From: Pedobacter planticolens
GTDB taxonomy: Bacteria; Bacteroidota; Bacteroidia; Sphingobacteriales; Sphingobacteriaceae
Direction of reading: 5' to 3'
Assembly (NCBI RefSeq): GCF_014172375.1
Contig: NZ_WNXD01000001.1
Location: forward strand, 1,178,001 to 1,242,000
Length of the DNA: 64,000 nucleotides
A program made the position numbers and the translations under genes. The notes under the pieces were generated by a model, which saw nothing but the letters and a program-made list of their open reading frames with translations, did no database searches and was not told where the DNA came from. Positions 24,850 to 34,385 of this stretch are shown piece after piece (the first letter of the stretch is position 1; every line of letters starts with the position of its first letter).

Positions 24850-25718
24850 TTTATTTAGTTTTAAGTATTACTTGCAGTGTTATAGTTGGCGTTTTGCTTA
24901 AACTGGCCAAACGTTACCAAATTAATGTAATGCAAGCCGTTACCTGGAATTATTTATTCGCTATTGGGTTAAGTGCTTTCTTTTTCAAACCTGATTTTAG
25001 CACCCTCAATTTTACTGTTGCGCTATCTCCTATTTACCTGGTGATTGGCATATTATTACCTGCAATTTTTCTAATTCAGGGTTATGCTGTCCAACAAACA
25101 GGTTTAGCCAGAACAGATATTGCTCAACGTTTATCGCTATTTATATCACTTTGTGCTGCGTATTTTCTATTTAATGAAAGCTTTGATCGCTTAAAATACG
25201 TAGGATTGATATTTGGTTTTATAGCGATTGTTTTTACTATTTATCGTAAATTTGGAAGCCCATCTTCAAAGCATACTTGGCTATATTTATTGTTAGTTTT
25301 TGTTGGTTTTGGTGCAATTGATGTATTCTTTAAGTTCGTTAGTCAAATCACAGTTATTCCTTATACTACTTCATTATTTCTAATTTTCTGCATTGCTTTT
25401 ATCCTTTCTCTCGGCTATATTTTATATCTAGCCATTACTAAAAGGACAAAAATTCAACTCATCAACTTTGTTTGCGGTTGCGTACTAGGTTTTTTTAATT
25501 TTGGAAATATCTTATTCTATTTAAAAGCACACAGAGCGATGTCAGATCAACCATCAACTGTGTTTGCAGCAATGAATATTGGCGTAATTATAGCCGGAAG
25601 TTTAATTGGTATCGTTTTATTTAAAGAAAGATTAAGCAAGCTGAATTATACCGGTTTAATACTCGCATTAGTAGCCATTGTTTTAATTACTTTATCGAAA
25701 TTACATGCTGTTCGATGA
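24846..25718 (+). CDS. EamA/DMT-superfamily transporter
   Basis: This 290-aa inner-membrane protein has about ten hydrophobic segments in two repeats, as in EamA-type drug/metabolite transporters. Its start overlaps the ribD stop by 4 bp and its end overlaps the YigZ-like start by 14 bp, so the three genes are almost certainly cotranscribed. A role in flavin or metabolite transport is possible from context but not shown by any residue. Confidence 0.83.
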   Translation: MIYLVLSITCSVIVGVLLKLAKRYQINVMQAVTWNYLFAIGLSAFFFKPDFSTLNFTVALSPIYLVIGILLPAIFLIQGYAVQQTGLARTDIAQRLSLFISLCAAYFLFNESFDRLKYVGLIFGFIAIVFTIYRKFGSPSSKHTWLYLLLVFVGFGAIDVFFKFVSQITVIPYTTSLFLIFCIAFILSLGYILYLAITKRTKIQLINFVCGCVLGFFNFGNILFYLKAHRAMSDQPSTVFAAMNIGVIIAGSLIGIVLFKERLSKLNYTGLILALVAIVLITLSKLHAVR

Positions 25719-26319
25719 TACGTATAAAACTATAAAAACTACTTCTGAAGGTATTTTTAGAGATAAAGGCAGTAAGTTTATTGGTTATGCTTATCCAATT
25801 AGTAGCGAAGCTGAAGTTAAAAACATCATTGCAAAACTTAGAGCAGAGCATGGTAAAGCGAGACATTTTTGCTGGGCTTTGCGTTTATCGCCAGATCGAA
25901 GTATTTTTAAACTGAATGATGATGGTGAACCTTCTGGAACTGCTGGTAGACCAATTTTAAATACGCTACTTTCTGCAGATGTTACGAATATTCTGGTCGT
26001 AGTTGTTCGTTATTTTGGCGGAACTTTATTAGGTGTTCCAGGTTTAATTAACGCGTATAAAATAGCTACTGTTGAAGCACTTGCGGTAAATGAAGTCATT
26101 GTAAAGACCGTAAACGATATATATGAAATTGGATTTGATTATTTGGAGATGAACCAAATTATGCGAATTATAAAAGATGAACAATTAGCTATTCTTAATC
26201 AAGAATTTGATACGAAATGTGTGGTTAAGTTTGAAGTTAGAAAATCAAATTTGAATGCAGTTTTAGGTAAATTAGAAAAGGTTGACGGTATTGAAATTAA
26301 ATATTTGGGTACTATTTAA
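25705..26319 (+). CDS. IMPACT/YigZ-family protein
   Basis: The 204-aa protein matches the YigZ/IMPACT family: an N-terminal UPF0029 domain with KARHFCWALR, NDDGEPSGTAGRPIL and VVRYFGGTLLGVPGLINAY, then a small C-terminal ferredoxin-like DUF1949-type domain. Family members relate to eukaryotic IMPACT, a GCN1-binding translation regulator. The bacterial function is not settled. It overlaps the preceding transporter gene by 14 bp. Confidence 0.92.
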   Translation: MLFDDTYKTIKTTSEGIFRDKGSKFIGYAYPISSEAEVKNIIAKLRAEHGKARHFCWALRLSPDRSIFKLNDDGEPSGTAGRPILNTLLSADVTNILVVVVRYFGGTLLGVPGLINAYKIATVEALAVNEVIVKTVNDIYEIGFDYLEMNQIMRIIKDEQLAILNQEFDTKCVVKFEVRKSNLNAVLGKLEKVDGIEIKYLGTI

Positions 26320-26385
26320 CTAATGAACTACTGAGACCAATGAACTAAATTTATTAAGTTTGTTTATACCAAATAATCCTTTATT

Positions 26386-27249
26386 ATGTCAAAATTATCA
26401 GAAGCTGATCTAATTATCAATCCAGATGGTAGTATTTACCACTTAAACTTACTTCCAGAAGATATTGCAGATACAGTTATTACAGTGGGCGATTTGGATC
26501 GAGTTTCTGAAATTAGTAAACATTTCGATTCCATAGAAATTAAAAAAGGGAAAAGAGAGTTTATAACCCACACTGGTTATCTAGGGAAAAAACGTATTAC
26601 TGTACTTTCTACAGGTATTGGTACAGATAATATTGATATTGTTTTTAACGAGTTAGATGCTTTAGTAAATATAGATTTCGCTACGCGAGAAGTTAAAAAA
26701 GAACTAAAATCATTAGATATTATCCGAATTGGCACTTCTGGGGCTGTGCAAACTGATATCCCAATGGGAACAATTTTAGCTTCTTCTTTTGGTTTAGGTT
26801 TTGATGCATTGATGAATTATTACATGCATCAGATTTCTGGTGATGAACACAGTTTATTAGATAGTATTAAATCTCATTTTTCGCATATTAAAGGTATTCA
26901 TCCCTATTTAACAGCTGCAGATCAAGGATTGTTGCAAACAATTGGTAAAGGAATGGAACAAGGAATTACGGCTACTGCTCCTGGTTTTTACGCTCCACAA
27001 GGTCGACAAGTACGAGCGAAAAATGCTGTTCCAGATTTTATTAGTCAATTAAATAGTTTTAAAGAGGGCAAAAACAGAATCACCAATTTAGAAATGGAAA
27101 CAGCAGGTATTTACGCTTTAGCAAAAACATTAGGACATAAAGCGCTGTCTGTGAATGCTATATTAGCTAGTCGTGTAAAGTTTGAGTTTAGCAGTACACC
27201 AGAGAAAATTGTAGAGAAAGCAATTAAAATGGTTTTAGAACGCTTGTAA
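26386..27249 (+). CDS. Nucleoside phosphorylase (uridine phosphorylase-like)
   Basis: This 287-aa enzyme of the PNP/UDP phosphorylase superfamily would cleave a nucleoside with phosphate to a base and ribose-1-phosphate. Visible features are the N-terminal TVGDLDRVSEI, the phosphate-binding GIGTDNIDIVFNEL, RIGTSGAVQTDIPMG, and the NLEMETAGIYAL segment that contacts ribose. The sequence suggests a uridine-type substrate, but that is inference. It converges with the DUF1398-like gene 3 bp away. Confidence 0.88.
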   Translation: MSKLSEADLIINPDGSIYHLNLLPEDIADTVITVGDLDRVSEISKHFDSIEIKKGKREFITHTGYLGKKRITVLSTGIGTDNIDIVFNELDALVNIDFATREVKKELKSLDIIRIGTSGAVQTDIPMGTILASSFGLGFDALMNYYMHQISGDEHSLLDSIKSHFSHIKGIHPYLTAADQGLLQTIGKGMEQGITATAPGFYAPQGRQVRAKNAVPDFISQLNSFKEGKNRITNLEMETAGIYALAKTLGHKALSVNAILASRVKFEFSSTPEKIVEKAIKMVLERL

Positions 27250-27252
27250 ATT

Positions 27253-27648
27253 TTATTTAACTGTAGGAATATTTTCAACTACTAATTCATGTCCGGCCAT
27301 ATCTAAATAAGTTACGGTCATGGCGTTTAAATCAGTAATCCATTTTTCAACTCCAGCATCAGCAGCTTGTCTACAAAAAGTTTGATAATCAGTTTCACCT
27401 TGTTGATGGATTTTTAAAGCCTCTTTTAAATCTGTTGCTGATGAATTTTCTTCTATTAATAAGCTTTCATAAGCTGGCGGACTTTCTACCGTATAATCAT
27501 CATCGCCAAAATAAATTGCCATTCCATTTATAACGTACACATCATACCTAGTTACACCCATTGCTTTAATGTCTGCAATAAATTGCGGAAAATCAGCTCC
27601 TGTTTTAGTCTTTTGATGAGCAGCTTGTATTTTCTCAAGTGTAAACAT
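27253..27648 (-). CDS. DUF1398-family protein
   Basis: The 131-aa protein resembles the DUF1398 (YbcV-like) family in its MFTLEKIQAAHQKTKTGADFPQF start and GVTRYDVYVINGMAIYFGDDDY core. No catalytic motif is known for the family. It lies 9 bp after galM on the same strand and is probably cotranscribed, but no functional link to galactose is visible. Confidence 0.8.
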   Translation of the reverse strand: MFTLEKIQAAHQKTKTGADFPQFIADIKAMGVTRYDVYVINGMAIYFGDDDYTVESPPAYESLLIEENSSATDLKEALKIHQQGETDYQTFCRQAADAGVEKWITDLNAMTVTYLDMAGHELVVENIPTVK

Positions 27649-27657
27649 GATGACTTA

Positions 27658-28704
27658 TTATTTAGTTAAAACCTTATAAATAGTAGTCTGTGTATAAACT
27701 TCTTCTGGCCTTAAAATAGTACTCGGAAAATGAGGAATATTAAGTCCGTTTGGATGATGCTGTGTTTCTACACAAAAAGCATCGTATTCGTTATAATCCT
27801 GACCACCCTTACCATTTTTAACGTTTAAATATTTAGCAGTATATAAATGTGCAACTGGCTCTGTTGTATATACTAACAACGATAAACCGCTATTTGTTTC
27901 AGTAGTTTTACTGGCTAATGTTAACGAACCGTATTCTTTATCTAAAACATAGGTTTGATCATATCCTTCTTTTTCATCCCAATTTTCGCCAATAATTTTT
28001 CCTTTTCTAAAATCATGGTGCGTGCCTTCAACAGGAATTAATTTGCCAGTAACTACGTAATTATCATCTTGCTCCAAATAATTAGAAGCATTCATTTGGT
28101 GTATGTGTTTGGTTATTTTTCCGCCAGTTGACGATAAATTAAAATAACTATGATGTGTTAAATTAATTGGCGTAGCTTCATCAGTATCAGCTTGAAAAGT
28201 TAAAATAAGCTCGTCATTATTAGTGAATTCGAACGTGAGTTGTACGGCTAAATCACCTGGAAAACCTTCTTCACCATCTAAGCTAAAATATTGAAAAGTT
28301 ACACTAGCATGAGGCTCTTCTCCAATGCTAATGATATCCCACATTTTTTTATCAAAACCTATCTTTCCGCCATGTAAACAATCATTTCCATTGGTTTTAG
28401 CTAATTGATAATGAACATCATCTATACTAAATTCTCCATTTTTTATACGATTAGCATAACGGCCAATTATAGCTCCAAAATATGGGTAGTTTTCTAAGTA
28501 CGCAGGGCTAATATAATCTTCAAATTTATCGAAGCCTAAAACAATATCTTGTTGTTCGCCTTTGGCATTTTTTACTATAAATTGGTTAATAATAGTACCA
28601 TAATTGAAGATTTTTACCGAACTCCCTTTATCGTTAGTTAATTCTACTGCAATTACTTCTTTTTTATCAATAAAATTGCCTGTATTTATCTGCTTTACTT
28701 TCAT
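27658..28704 (-). CDS. galM: Aldose 1-epimerase (galactose mutarotase)
   Basis: GalM interconverts alpha and beta anomers of galactose and glucose. The 348-aa length is typical. Visible motifs are GRYANRIKNGEFSI, NGNDCLHGGKIGFDK, the catalytic His in NLTHHSYFNLS, and the C-terminal FCVETQHHPNGLN with the catalytic Glu. The gene is divergent from galK, separated by 68 bp, an arrangement that suits shared control of the Leloir pathway. No galT or galE is in the window. Confidence 0.94.
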   Translation of the reverse strand: MKVKQINTGNFIDKKEVIAVELTNDKGSSVKIFNYGTIINQFIVKNAKGEQQDIVLGFDKFEDYISPAYLENYPYFGAIIGRYANRIKNGEFSIDDVHYQLAKTNGNDCLHGGKIGFDKKMWDIISIGEEPHASVTFQYFSLDGEEGFPGDLAVQLTFEFTNNDELILTFQADTDEATPINLTHHSYFNLSSTGGKITKHIHQMNASNYLEQDDNYVVTGKLIPVEGTHHDFRKGKIIGENWDEKEGYDQTYVLDKEYGSLTLASKTTETNSGLSLLVYTTEPVAHLYTAKYLNVKNGKGGQDYNEYDAFCVETQHHPNGLNIPHFPSTILRPEEVYTQTTIYKVLTK

Positions 28705-28772
28705 AAATTGTATCTTAGACCGTCAGCTAAAATACAAATAAACTTATAACCTCGCGAAGAATAATACCTTTT

Positions 28773-29924
28773 ATGAACAATCAATTATCTGAAACTTTTT
28801 TTGAGAAATACAAGCAATATCCAACGGCTACATATTTTGCTCCAGGCCGTGTTAATTTAATAGGAGAACACATAGATTATAATGGCGGTTTAGTGATGCC
28901 ATGCGCAATTACAGCTGGTACATGGCTGCTTTTAGCACCAAATAGTGATAACGTAATTAGATTTAGTAGCGTTAATTTTAAGGAAGAAGAAACATTTCCA
29001 ATTCAAAAAAAATATAGTAAAACTGGTAAAGAATGGTACAATTATCCATTAGGAGTTTTTCATGAGTTACAACAACAAGGTTGGGATGCCAGCGGTTTAG
29101 ATTTACTATATTTTGGTAATATTCCAATTGGTTCTGGTCTTTCATCATCTGCTTCAATTGAAGTGCTTACTGCTTATGCCTTAAACGATTACTATAATTT
29201 AGGAAACGATAAATTAGAGTTAGTAAAGCTTTCTAAAAAAGTAGAAAATGAATTTATTGGCGTAAATTCTGGCATTATGGATCAGTTTTCTATTGCTTTT
29301 GGCGAAGCAGATAAAGCATTGGTTTTAAATTGCGATACCTTAAAATATAAAGTGGTTGATTGTGATCTTGGTGATCATGTTTTGGCGATTATTAATACAA
29401 ATAAAGTTCGTGAACTATCAGAATCAAAATATAATGAGCGTGTTGCAGAATGTGAAACGGCTTTAAAAGCACTTCAACAGGAAATAAAAATTAACAATTT
29501 ATGTGAGCTAACAGCTGATAAATTCGCATTGCATAGTCATTTAATTGCTGATGAAACTGTTTTAAAAAGGGCAACGCATGTAATTAAAGAAAATGATAGA
29601 GTTCATTTTGCTGCAAAAGCTTTAAATGCTGGCGAATTAGAAGAATTTGGTCGATTAATGTATGCTTCACATCAATCTTTAAAAGATTTATACGAAGTAA
29701 CGGGTAAGGAATTAGATGCTGTGGTAGATTTCTGCAAGGATTATGAGCATGTGAGTGGTGCAAGAATGACTGGTGCTGGGTTTGGTGGTTGTGCCATCGC
29801 CTTGCTTAAAAAAGGATACGAAGAAGATTTTGCAAAGCAATTAACAGATTATTATGTGGAGCAAATTGGTTATCCAGCAGCTATTTATATTCATCAAATT
29901 GGCGATGGTGTGAAGAAAATATAG
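28773..29924 (+). CDS. galK: Galactokinase
   Basis: GalK phosphorylates alpha-D-galactose at C1 with ATP. The 383-aa GHMP kinase has the signature PGRVNLIGEHIDYNGG, the ATP-binding IPIGSGLSSSAS, the catalytic Asp region NSGIMDQF, and the C-terminal GARMTGAGFGGCAIAL. It is divergent from galM, consistent with galactose use. The start at 28773 sits directly after a TACCTTTT sequence, one mismatch from a -7 box, so a leaderless transcript is possible but uncertain. Confidence 0.96.
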   Translation: MNNQLSETFFEKYKQYPTATYFAPGRVNLIGEHIDYNGGLVMPCAITAGTWLLLAPNSDNVIRFSSVNFKEEETFPIQKKYSKTGKEWYNYPLGVFHELQQQGWDASGLDLLYFGNIPIGSGLSSSASIEVLTAYALNDYYNLGNDKLELVKLSKKVENEFIGVNSGIMDQFSIAFGEADKALVLNCDTLKYKVVDCDLGDHVLAIINTNKVRELSESKYNERVAECETALKALQQEIKINNLCELTADKFALHSHLIADETVLKRATHVIKENDRVHFAAKALNAGELEEFGRLMYASHQSLKDLYEVTGKELDAVVDFCKDYEHVSGARMTGAGFGGCAIALLKKGYEEDFAKQLTDYYVEQIGYPAAIYIHQIGDGVKKI

Positions 29925-29994
29925 AAAACAGCAGCAGATTCACAGATTTTTATCCTTTAAATTCAACGAATCTGGGGCAACAAAATAAAGAATA

Positions 29995-30525
29995 ATGCGA
30001 AAATTAAAACTCGATGAGTTAAATCGTGTCGATATAAAAGAATTTAAAGAGCAGGATAAGTTGCCTGTTGTGGTAATATTGGATAATGTGAGAAGTATGC
30101 ACAATGTTGGTTCTGTTTTTAGAACTGCTGATGGATTTTCGATAGAAAAAGTGATTTTATGTGGAATAACTGCTCAACCTCCACATCGTGAAATAGAAAA
30201 AACTGCTTTAGGTGCTACGCAATCCGTTGATTGGATTCACTTTGAAGATACCTTAGTTGCGGTTGATACCTTACGTCAAAAAGGGTATGAAATTATAGCG
30301 ATTGAACAGGCTGAAAAGAGTACGATGCTCAATGTTTTTAAACCTGATCTTACTAAAAAATATGCGTTAATTTTTGGGAATGAAGTAAATGGTGTGAGCG
30401 ATGAGGTAATGCAGAAAATAGATAATTGTATTGAAATACCACAATTTGGTACTAAACATTCTTTTAATATTGTGATTTCTGCTGGTATTGTGCTTTGGGA
30501 TTTCTTTGCGAAATTGCGATTGTAG
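29995..30525 (+). CDS. TrmH/SpoU-family RNA 2'-O-methyltransferase
   Basis: The 176-aa protein has the SPOUT knot fold: VVILDNVRSMHNVGSVFRTADGF near residue 26, the central EKTALGATQSVDW, and the SAM-knot IFGNEVNGVSDEVM plus IPQFGTKHSFNIVISAGIVLWDF. It methylates a ribose 2'-OH in tRNA or rRNA; the target base cannot be read from sequence. The length fits a TrmH/TrmL-like enzyme without an extra RNA-binding domain. The next gene starts 1 bp after its stop. Confidence 0.9.
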   Translation: MRKLKLDELNRVDIKEFKEQDKLPVVVILDNVRSMHNVGSVFRTADGFSIEKVILCGITAQPPHREIEKTALGATQSVDWIHFEDTLVAVDTLRQKGYEIIAIEQAEKSTMLNVFKPDLTKKYALIFGNEVNGVSDEVMQKIDNCIEIPQFGTKHSFNIVISAGIVLWDFFAKLRL

Positions 30526-30526
30526 A

Positions 30527-31189
30527 ATGGAAAATCCGCTATTTAAAAAACTATATATTAAAACTGGGAATGTGCTTTGCATCCAAAATGCTCCCGAAAA
30601 TGTTTTAAGTATTTTAGGTGATATCCCAGAAGGAATAAAGTTAACTAAGGATTTAGGTAAGCCTTTTGATGAATTGTTATTATTTGTAAAGGATAGCACT
30701 GAACTGACACAGGAGTTGAAAGAAATTACCGTTAAACTTCAACCAACTACTTTATTTTGGATTTTATACCCTAAAAAATCATCAAATATTACATCAGACT
30801 TAAACATGATGGCTCCATGGGATGAGTTAAAAACACATCAATTAACTCCTTGCGCTTCTGCAGCTATAAATGATACTTGGACGGCTCTAAGAATAAAACC
30901 ATTGGAATTGGTTAAAAGTTCGGGTATTTGCAACGATGATATTCAGAAAAATGAGTATGGTAATTTCGTTGATGTAGTGAATAAAATAATCACTTTACCA
31001 GAGGATTTGAAAAGTGAATTAGAAAAAAGTGCAAAGGCTTTGAATTTTTTTGAGCAACTCTCCTATTCAAATCGCAAAGAATATATACTTTGGATATTAA
31101 CCGCCAAACAAGAAAAGACTAGAACAGACAGAATTTCTAAAACTATTGAAAAATTAATAGCTGGAAAGAAAAACCCTAGTGAGAAATAG
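30527..31189 (+). CDS. YdeI/OmpD-associated family protein
   Basis: The start at 30527 (220 aa) follows the methyltransferase stop by 1 bp. Starting at 30488 would overlap that gene out of frame. The C-terminal part (PEDLKSELEKSAKALNFFEQLSYSNRKEYILWI) is the YdeI/OmdA-type domain. The N-terminal part (GDIPEGIKLTKDL, FDELLLFVKD) resembles the DUF3052-like segment often fused to it. No enzymatic role is established. The transcript probably ends at the REP-like element directly downstream. Confidence 0.8.
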   Translation: MENPLFKKLYIKTGNVLCIQNAPENVLSILGDIPEGIKLTKDLGKPFDELLLFVKDSTELTQELKEITVKLQPTTLFWILYPKKSSNITSDLNMMAPWDELKTHQLTPCASAAINDTWTALRIKPLELVKSSGICNDDIQKNEYGNFVDVVNKIITLPEDLKSELEKSAKALNFFEQLSYSNRKEYILWILTAKQEKTRTDRISKTIEKLIAGKKNPSEK

Positions 31190-31192
31190 GCT

Positions 31193-31270
31193 TTTTGTCA
31201 TGCAGAGCAACGCGAAGCATCTCAATTGATTAATCTTATAGAGATCCTTCACTGCGTTCTGGATGACAAG
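31193..31270. repeat. Paired REP-like element between the YdeI-like gene and the oxidoreductase operon
   Basis: The arm TTTTGTCATGCAGAGCAACG (left) and the complement of the right arm, ending CTGGATGACAAG, form an inverted pair around a short AT-rich loop. It lies between convergent genes and could serve as a bidirectional terminator. Confidence 0.7.
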
Positions 31271-31278
31271 TCCAAAAA

Positions 31279-33402
31279 CTACCCTTCTAAAACCTTATCT
31301 GGTGTAATTGGTAAACTTCTAATTCTTTTACCCGTTGCATTAAAAACAGCATTAGCAACAGCCCCAGCAAAACCAATTAGAGCAATTTCCCCCATTCCTT
31401 TCGCTCCCATTGGATTAACAATTGGATCTGGTTTATCAATAAAAATTACATCAATATCTGGTACATCTGCGTTTACAGGAACGTGATAATCTGCGAAATT
31501 GTTGTTTACATATCTGCCATAACGATTATCTAAAATCGCTTCTTCAGTTAAAGCCATTCCGATACCACCAACTGCACCACCAACCATTTGACTACGAGCA
31601 GTTTTTGGGCTTACAATTTTTCCTGCATCGCCAACAGAAACAATCTTGCTTACTTTAACTACGCCAGTTAATTGATGCACTTTTACTTGCACAAAGTGGA
31701 TGGAAAACGAATACATCGAATAATTTTTCGCTTCTGGATTATTTTGTGAAGACTGAATTGTTTTTTCAATTATTGGTAGATTGTTTTTCTTCAATACATC
31801 TACAAAATTTGATGTTGCATCCATATTTGAATTCGCAGCCAACTCTGCAATAGTCGCTTTTAAAGCTACACAAACATCGTTAACAGCACTTCCAACTGTA
31901 GAAAGTGTAGCCGAACCTCCTTGACTTGGTGCTGGTGGTAAAGAAGAATCTCCTAATTCAAAGACTATCTTTTCAACCGGAATATTCATCAATTTACTAG
32001 CAATTAAAGTCATTCCCGTTCCAGTACCAGGACCAATATCACTAGTTGCACTTTGTAAAATCAGAGTTCCATCAGCTTTTAAAATCCCTTTTACACTTGC
32101 TCTACCTCTACCTGCATTAAAAACACCAATACTTACTCCGTAACCAATGTTCCAAGAGCCTTCAATAGTACTTCCAGGTTTATTTTTACGATTATTCCAT
32201 CCAATTTTAGCAGCACCTAATTTGTATGCTTCTTTAATGTATTTACTAGAGAATGGTCGGTTTTGAGCAGGATCTTTCTCAGGATCATTCTTTGCTCTAA
32301 AATCCAATGGATCCATATCCAACGCATGCGCCATTTCATCAATTGCACTTTCCAAAGCAAAAGCTCCAGTAGCTTCACCTGGTCCACGCATCCAAATAGG
32401 TACACCCATATCTAATGGGATAACATAATAATTCGTATTTACATTTTCAGAATCATACATGAATTTGCTCATGTTCACTACACCTTCGGTAAAATTCTCG
32501 TACGTAGCAGTTTGACCAAATGCAGTATGTGTAATTCCAGTTATCTTTCCATCTTTTGTAGCGCCTAAACCAATTTTTTGATAAGCAGCTGGGCGATTTC
32601 CCACCATGGTAAACATTTGATCACGTGTAATGACCAACTTAACAGGTTTTTTCAGCTGTTTAGAGGCCATAATTGCAGCAATTTCCAATGGCCAAGTTCT
32701 TAAAGCCATTCCAAAACCACCCCCCACAAATTGAGAATTGACCTGAATGTTTTCTGCTGGAATTTTAAAAACGTTAGCTATGGTATTTTGAGTTGATTTT
32801 ACACCTTGTGTTTTTGCATAAACAGTAACCTTGTCATTTGCTTGCCAATCTGCAATAATTCCATGCAATTCCATCGGATTATGTGTTTCAACTGGCATCG
32901 TATAAATCTGTTCAACTTTTACTTCTGCTGTTTTATAGGCATCGGCTATGCCACGTACATATGGTGGTTGACCTTGCAGTTTTTTCACTGCTGCATCTTT
33001 AATACTAGCTTCAAAATTGGTATTGAAAGCAGCTTTTTCATAACTCACTTTAACTAATGATGCTGCGAAAGTTGCCCTTTCAAAAGTATCTGCTACTACA
33101 ATTGCAATAGGCTGTCCATTAAAGAAAATCTGATCCGTATAAAAAATCTTCATTGGTGAACCGCCAGCTTGCTCATAACCAGCAACAGATGGTTTATTTA
33201 AATGAGATAATACTTCTAAAACACCAGGAGCATTTTTAGCGGCTTTGGTATCAATTGCTGTAATTTTACCTTTAGTGATCGTGCTCGTTACTAAAACTCC
33301 ATAAGTTAATCCAGGTAATTGATATTCAGCAAAATACTTCGCTTTTCCAGTTACTTTATCTACACCGTCAACGCGGTCATTTTCATCTACAAAAAACTCC
33401 AT
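31279..33402 (-). CDS. Molybdenum cofactor-binding subunit of a periplasmic aldehyde oxidoreductase (PaoC/YagR-like)
   Basis: This is the large subunit (707 aa) of a xanthine oxidase-family enzyme. It has the MoCo-binding features QFVGGGFGMALR, WMRGPGEATGAFALES and the C-terminal KGMGEIALIG whose Glu is the expected catalytic base. In E. coli PaoABC this subunit oxidises aromatic aldehydes. It has no Tat signal and would be exported with the 2Fe-2S subunit. Its start overlaps the FAD-subunit stop by 1 bp. The cofactor-loading chaperone (PaoD/XdhC) is not in the window. Confidence 0.92.
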   Translation of the reverse strand: MEFFVDENDRVDGVDKVTGKAKYFAEYQLPGLTYGVLVTSTITKGKITAIDTKAAKNAPGVLEVLSHLNKPSVAGYEQAGGSPMKIFYTDQIFFNGQPIAIVVADTFERATFAASLVKVSYEKAAFNTNFEASIKDAAVKKLQGQPPYVRGIADAYKTAEVKVEQIYTMPVETHNPMELHGIIADWQANDKVTVYAKTQGVKSTQNTIANVFKIPAENIQVNSQFVGGGFGMALRTWPLEIAAIMASKQLKKPVKLVITRDQMFTMVGNRPAAYQKIGLGATKDGKITGITHTAFGQTATYENFTEGVVNMSKFMYDSENVNTNYYVIPLDMGVPIWMRGPGEATGAFALESAIDEMAHALDMDPLDFRAKNDPEKDPAQNRPFSSKYIKEAYKLGAAKIGWNNRKNKPGSTIEGSWNIGYGVSIGVFNAGRGRASVKGILKADGTLILQSATSDIGPGTGTGMTLIASKLMNIPVEKIVFELGDSSLPPAPSQGGSATLSTVGSAVNDVCVALKATIAELAANSNMDATSNFVDVLKKNNLPIIEKTIQSSQNNPEAKNYSMYSFSIHFVQVKVHQLTGVVKVSKIVSVGDAGKIVSPKTARSQMVGGAVGGIGMALTEEAILDNRYGRYVNNNFADYHVPVNADVPDIDVIFIDKPDPIVNPMGAKGMGEIALIGFAGAVANAVFNATGKRIRSLPITPDKVLEG

Positions 33403-34385
33403 TAGGCTTTAGATTTAGCTATGGTTAATGCTTCAATAATTGTATTTGGTGCTAGTTTAAGCTTGAAATCATTTTCTCCAAAACCTTTGGCATCTTTCAT
33501 CGCCAATTTAGCAGCTTCTTCACAATTTGCAAGTGTTGCAGGTTTTCCTCTTAAAAATACCTCTGAAGCTGTTAAACGCCAAGGTTTATGTGCAACTCCG
33601 CCCATCGCTAATCGAGCGTTAGCAATCAAACCATCTTTAATTTCTAAAGCAGCTGCAACAGATACTAAAGCAAAAGCATAAGAAGTACGATCTCTCACTT
33701 TTAAATAATGGAAATTCTTATTTAAGTTATTTGCTGGAATTTCAACTCTTAAAATCAATTCTCCTTTTTGTAAATTATTATCTTTTTCGGGTGTTGTACC
33801 AGCTAAACGATGGAAATCTACAAAGTTGATTTTCCTTTCACCTTTTGCACCTGCAATTACAACTTGTGCATCAAGTGCAGCTAAACCTACACACATATCG
33901 CTAGGATGTACAGCAATGCAAGATTCAGATGTGCCAAATATCGCATGCATTCTGTTATAACCGCCAATTGCGCCACAACCACTTCCTGGTTGACGTTTAT
34001 TGCAAGGCATTGTAGTATCGTAAAAATAACCACAACGGGTGCGTTGCATCATGTTTCCGCCAACTGTAGCTACATTTCTTAACTGTGCAGATGCGCCAGC
34101 TTGTAAAGCCAACATCAATAATGGAAATTTTTCTTTTACTAGTGCATTTTCTGCCAATGCCGAATTAGAAACCAAAGCACCGATATGTAAAATGTTATTT
34201 TTTAATTCAATCTGTTTGAGTGGTAAATGATTAATGTCGATTAACTTTTCTGGAGCAATCACTCCTCTTTTCATTAAATCTACCAAATTTGTTCCGCCAG
34301 CAATAAATGCCGCTTTTGGATCTTTACCAATTAAACTTAATGCAGTTTTTACTACTGAAGTTCTTACGAATTGGAAATTTATCAT
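33402..34385 (-). CDS. FAD-binding subunit of the aldehyde oxidoreductase (PaoB/YagS-like)
   Basis: This is the 327-aa FAD subunit. It has the FAD-binding AAFIAGGTNLVDLMKRGV near the N terminus and RNVATVGGNMMQRTRCGYFYD. The Cys-rich segment CGYFYDTTMPCNKRQPGSGC, with a further Cys after it (SESCIAVH), matches the extra 4Fe-4S site described in E. coli PaoB. It passes electrons between the molybdenum centre and FAD. It overlaps the 2Fe-2S subunit gene by 4 bp and the large-subunit gene by 1 bp, so the three are one operon. Confidence 0.92.
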   Translation of the reverse strand: MINFQFVRTSVVKTALSLIGKDPKAAFIAGGTNLVDLMKRGVIAPEKLIDINHLPLKQIELKNNILHIGALVSNSALAENALVKEKFPLLMLALQAGASAQLRNVATVGGNMMQRTRCGYFYDTTMPCNKRQPGSGCGAIGGYNRMHAIFGTSESCIAVHPSDMCVGLAALDAQVVIAGAKGERKINFVDFHRLAGTTPEKDNNLQKGELILRVEIPANNLNKNFHYLKVRDRTSYAFALVSVAAALEIKDGLIANARLAMGGVAHKPWRLTASEVFLRGKPATLANCEEAAKLAMKDAKGFGENDFKLKLAPNTIIEALTIAKSKA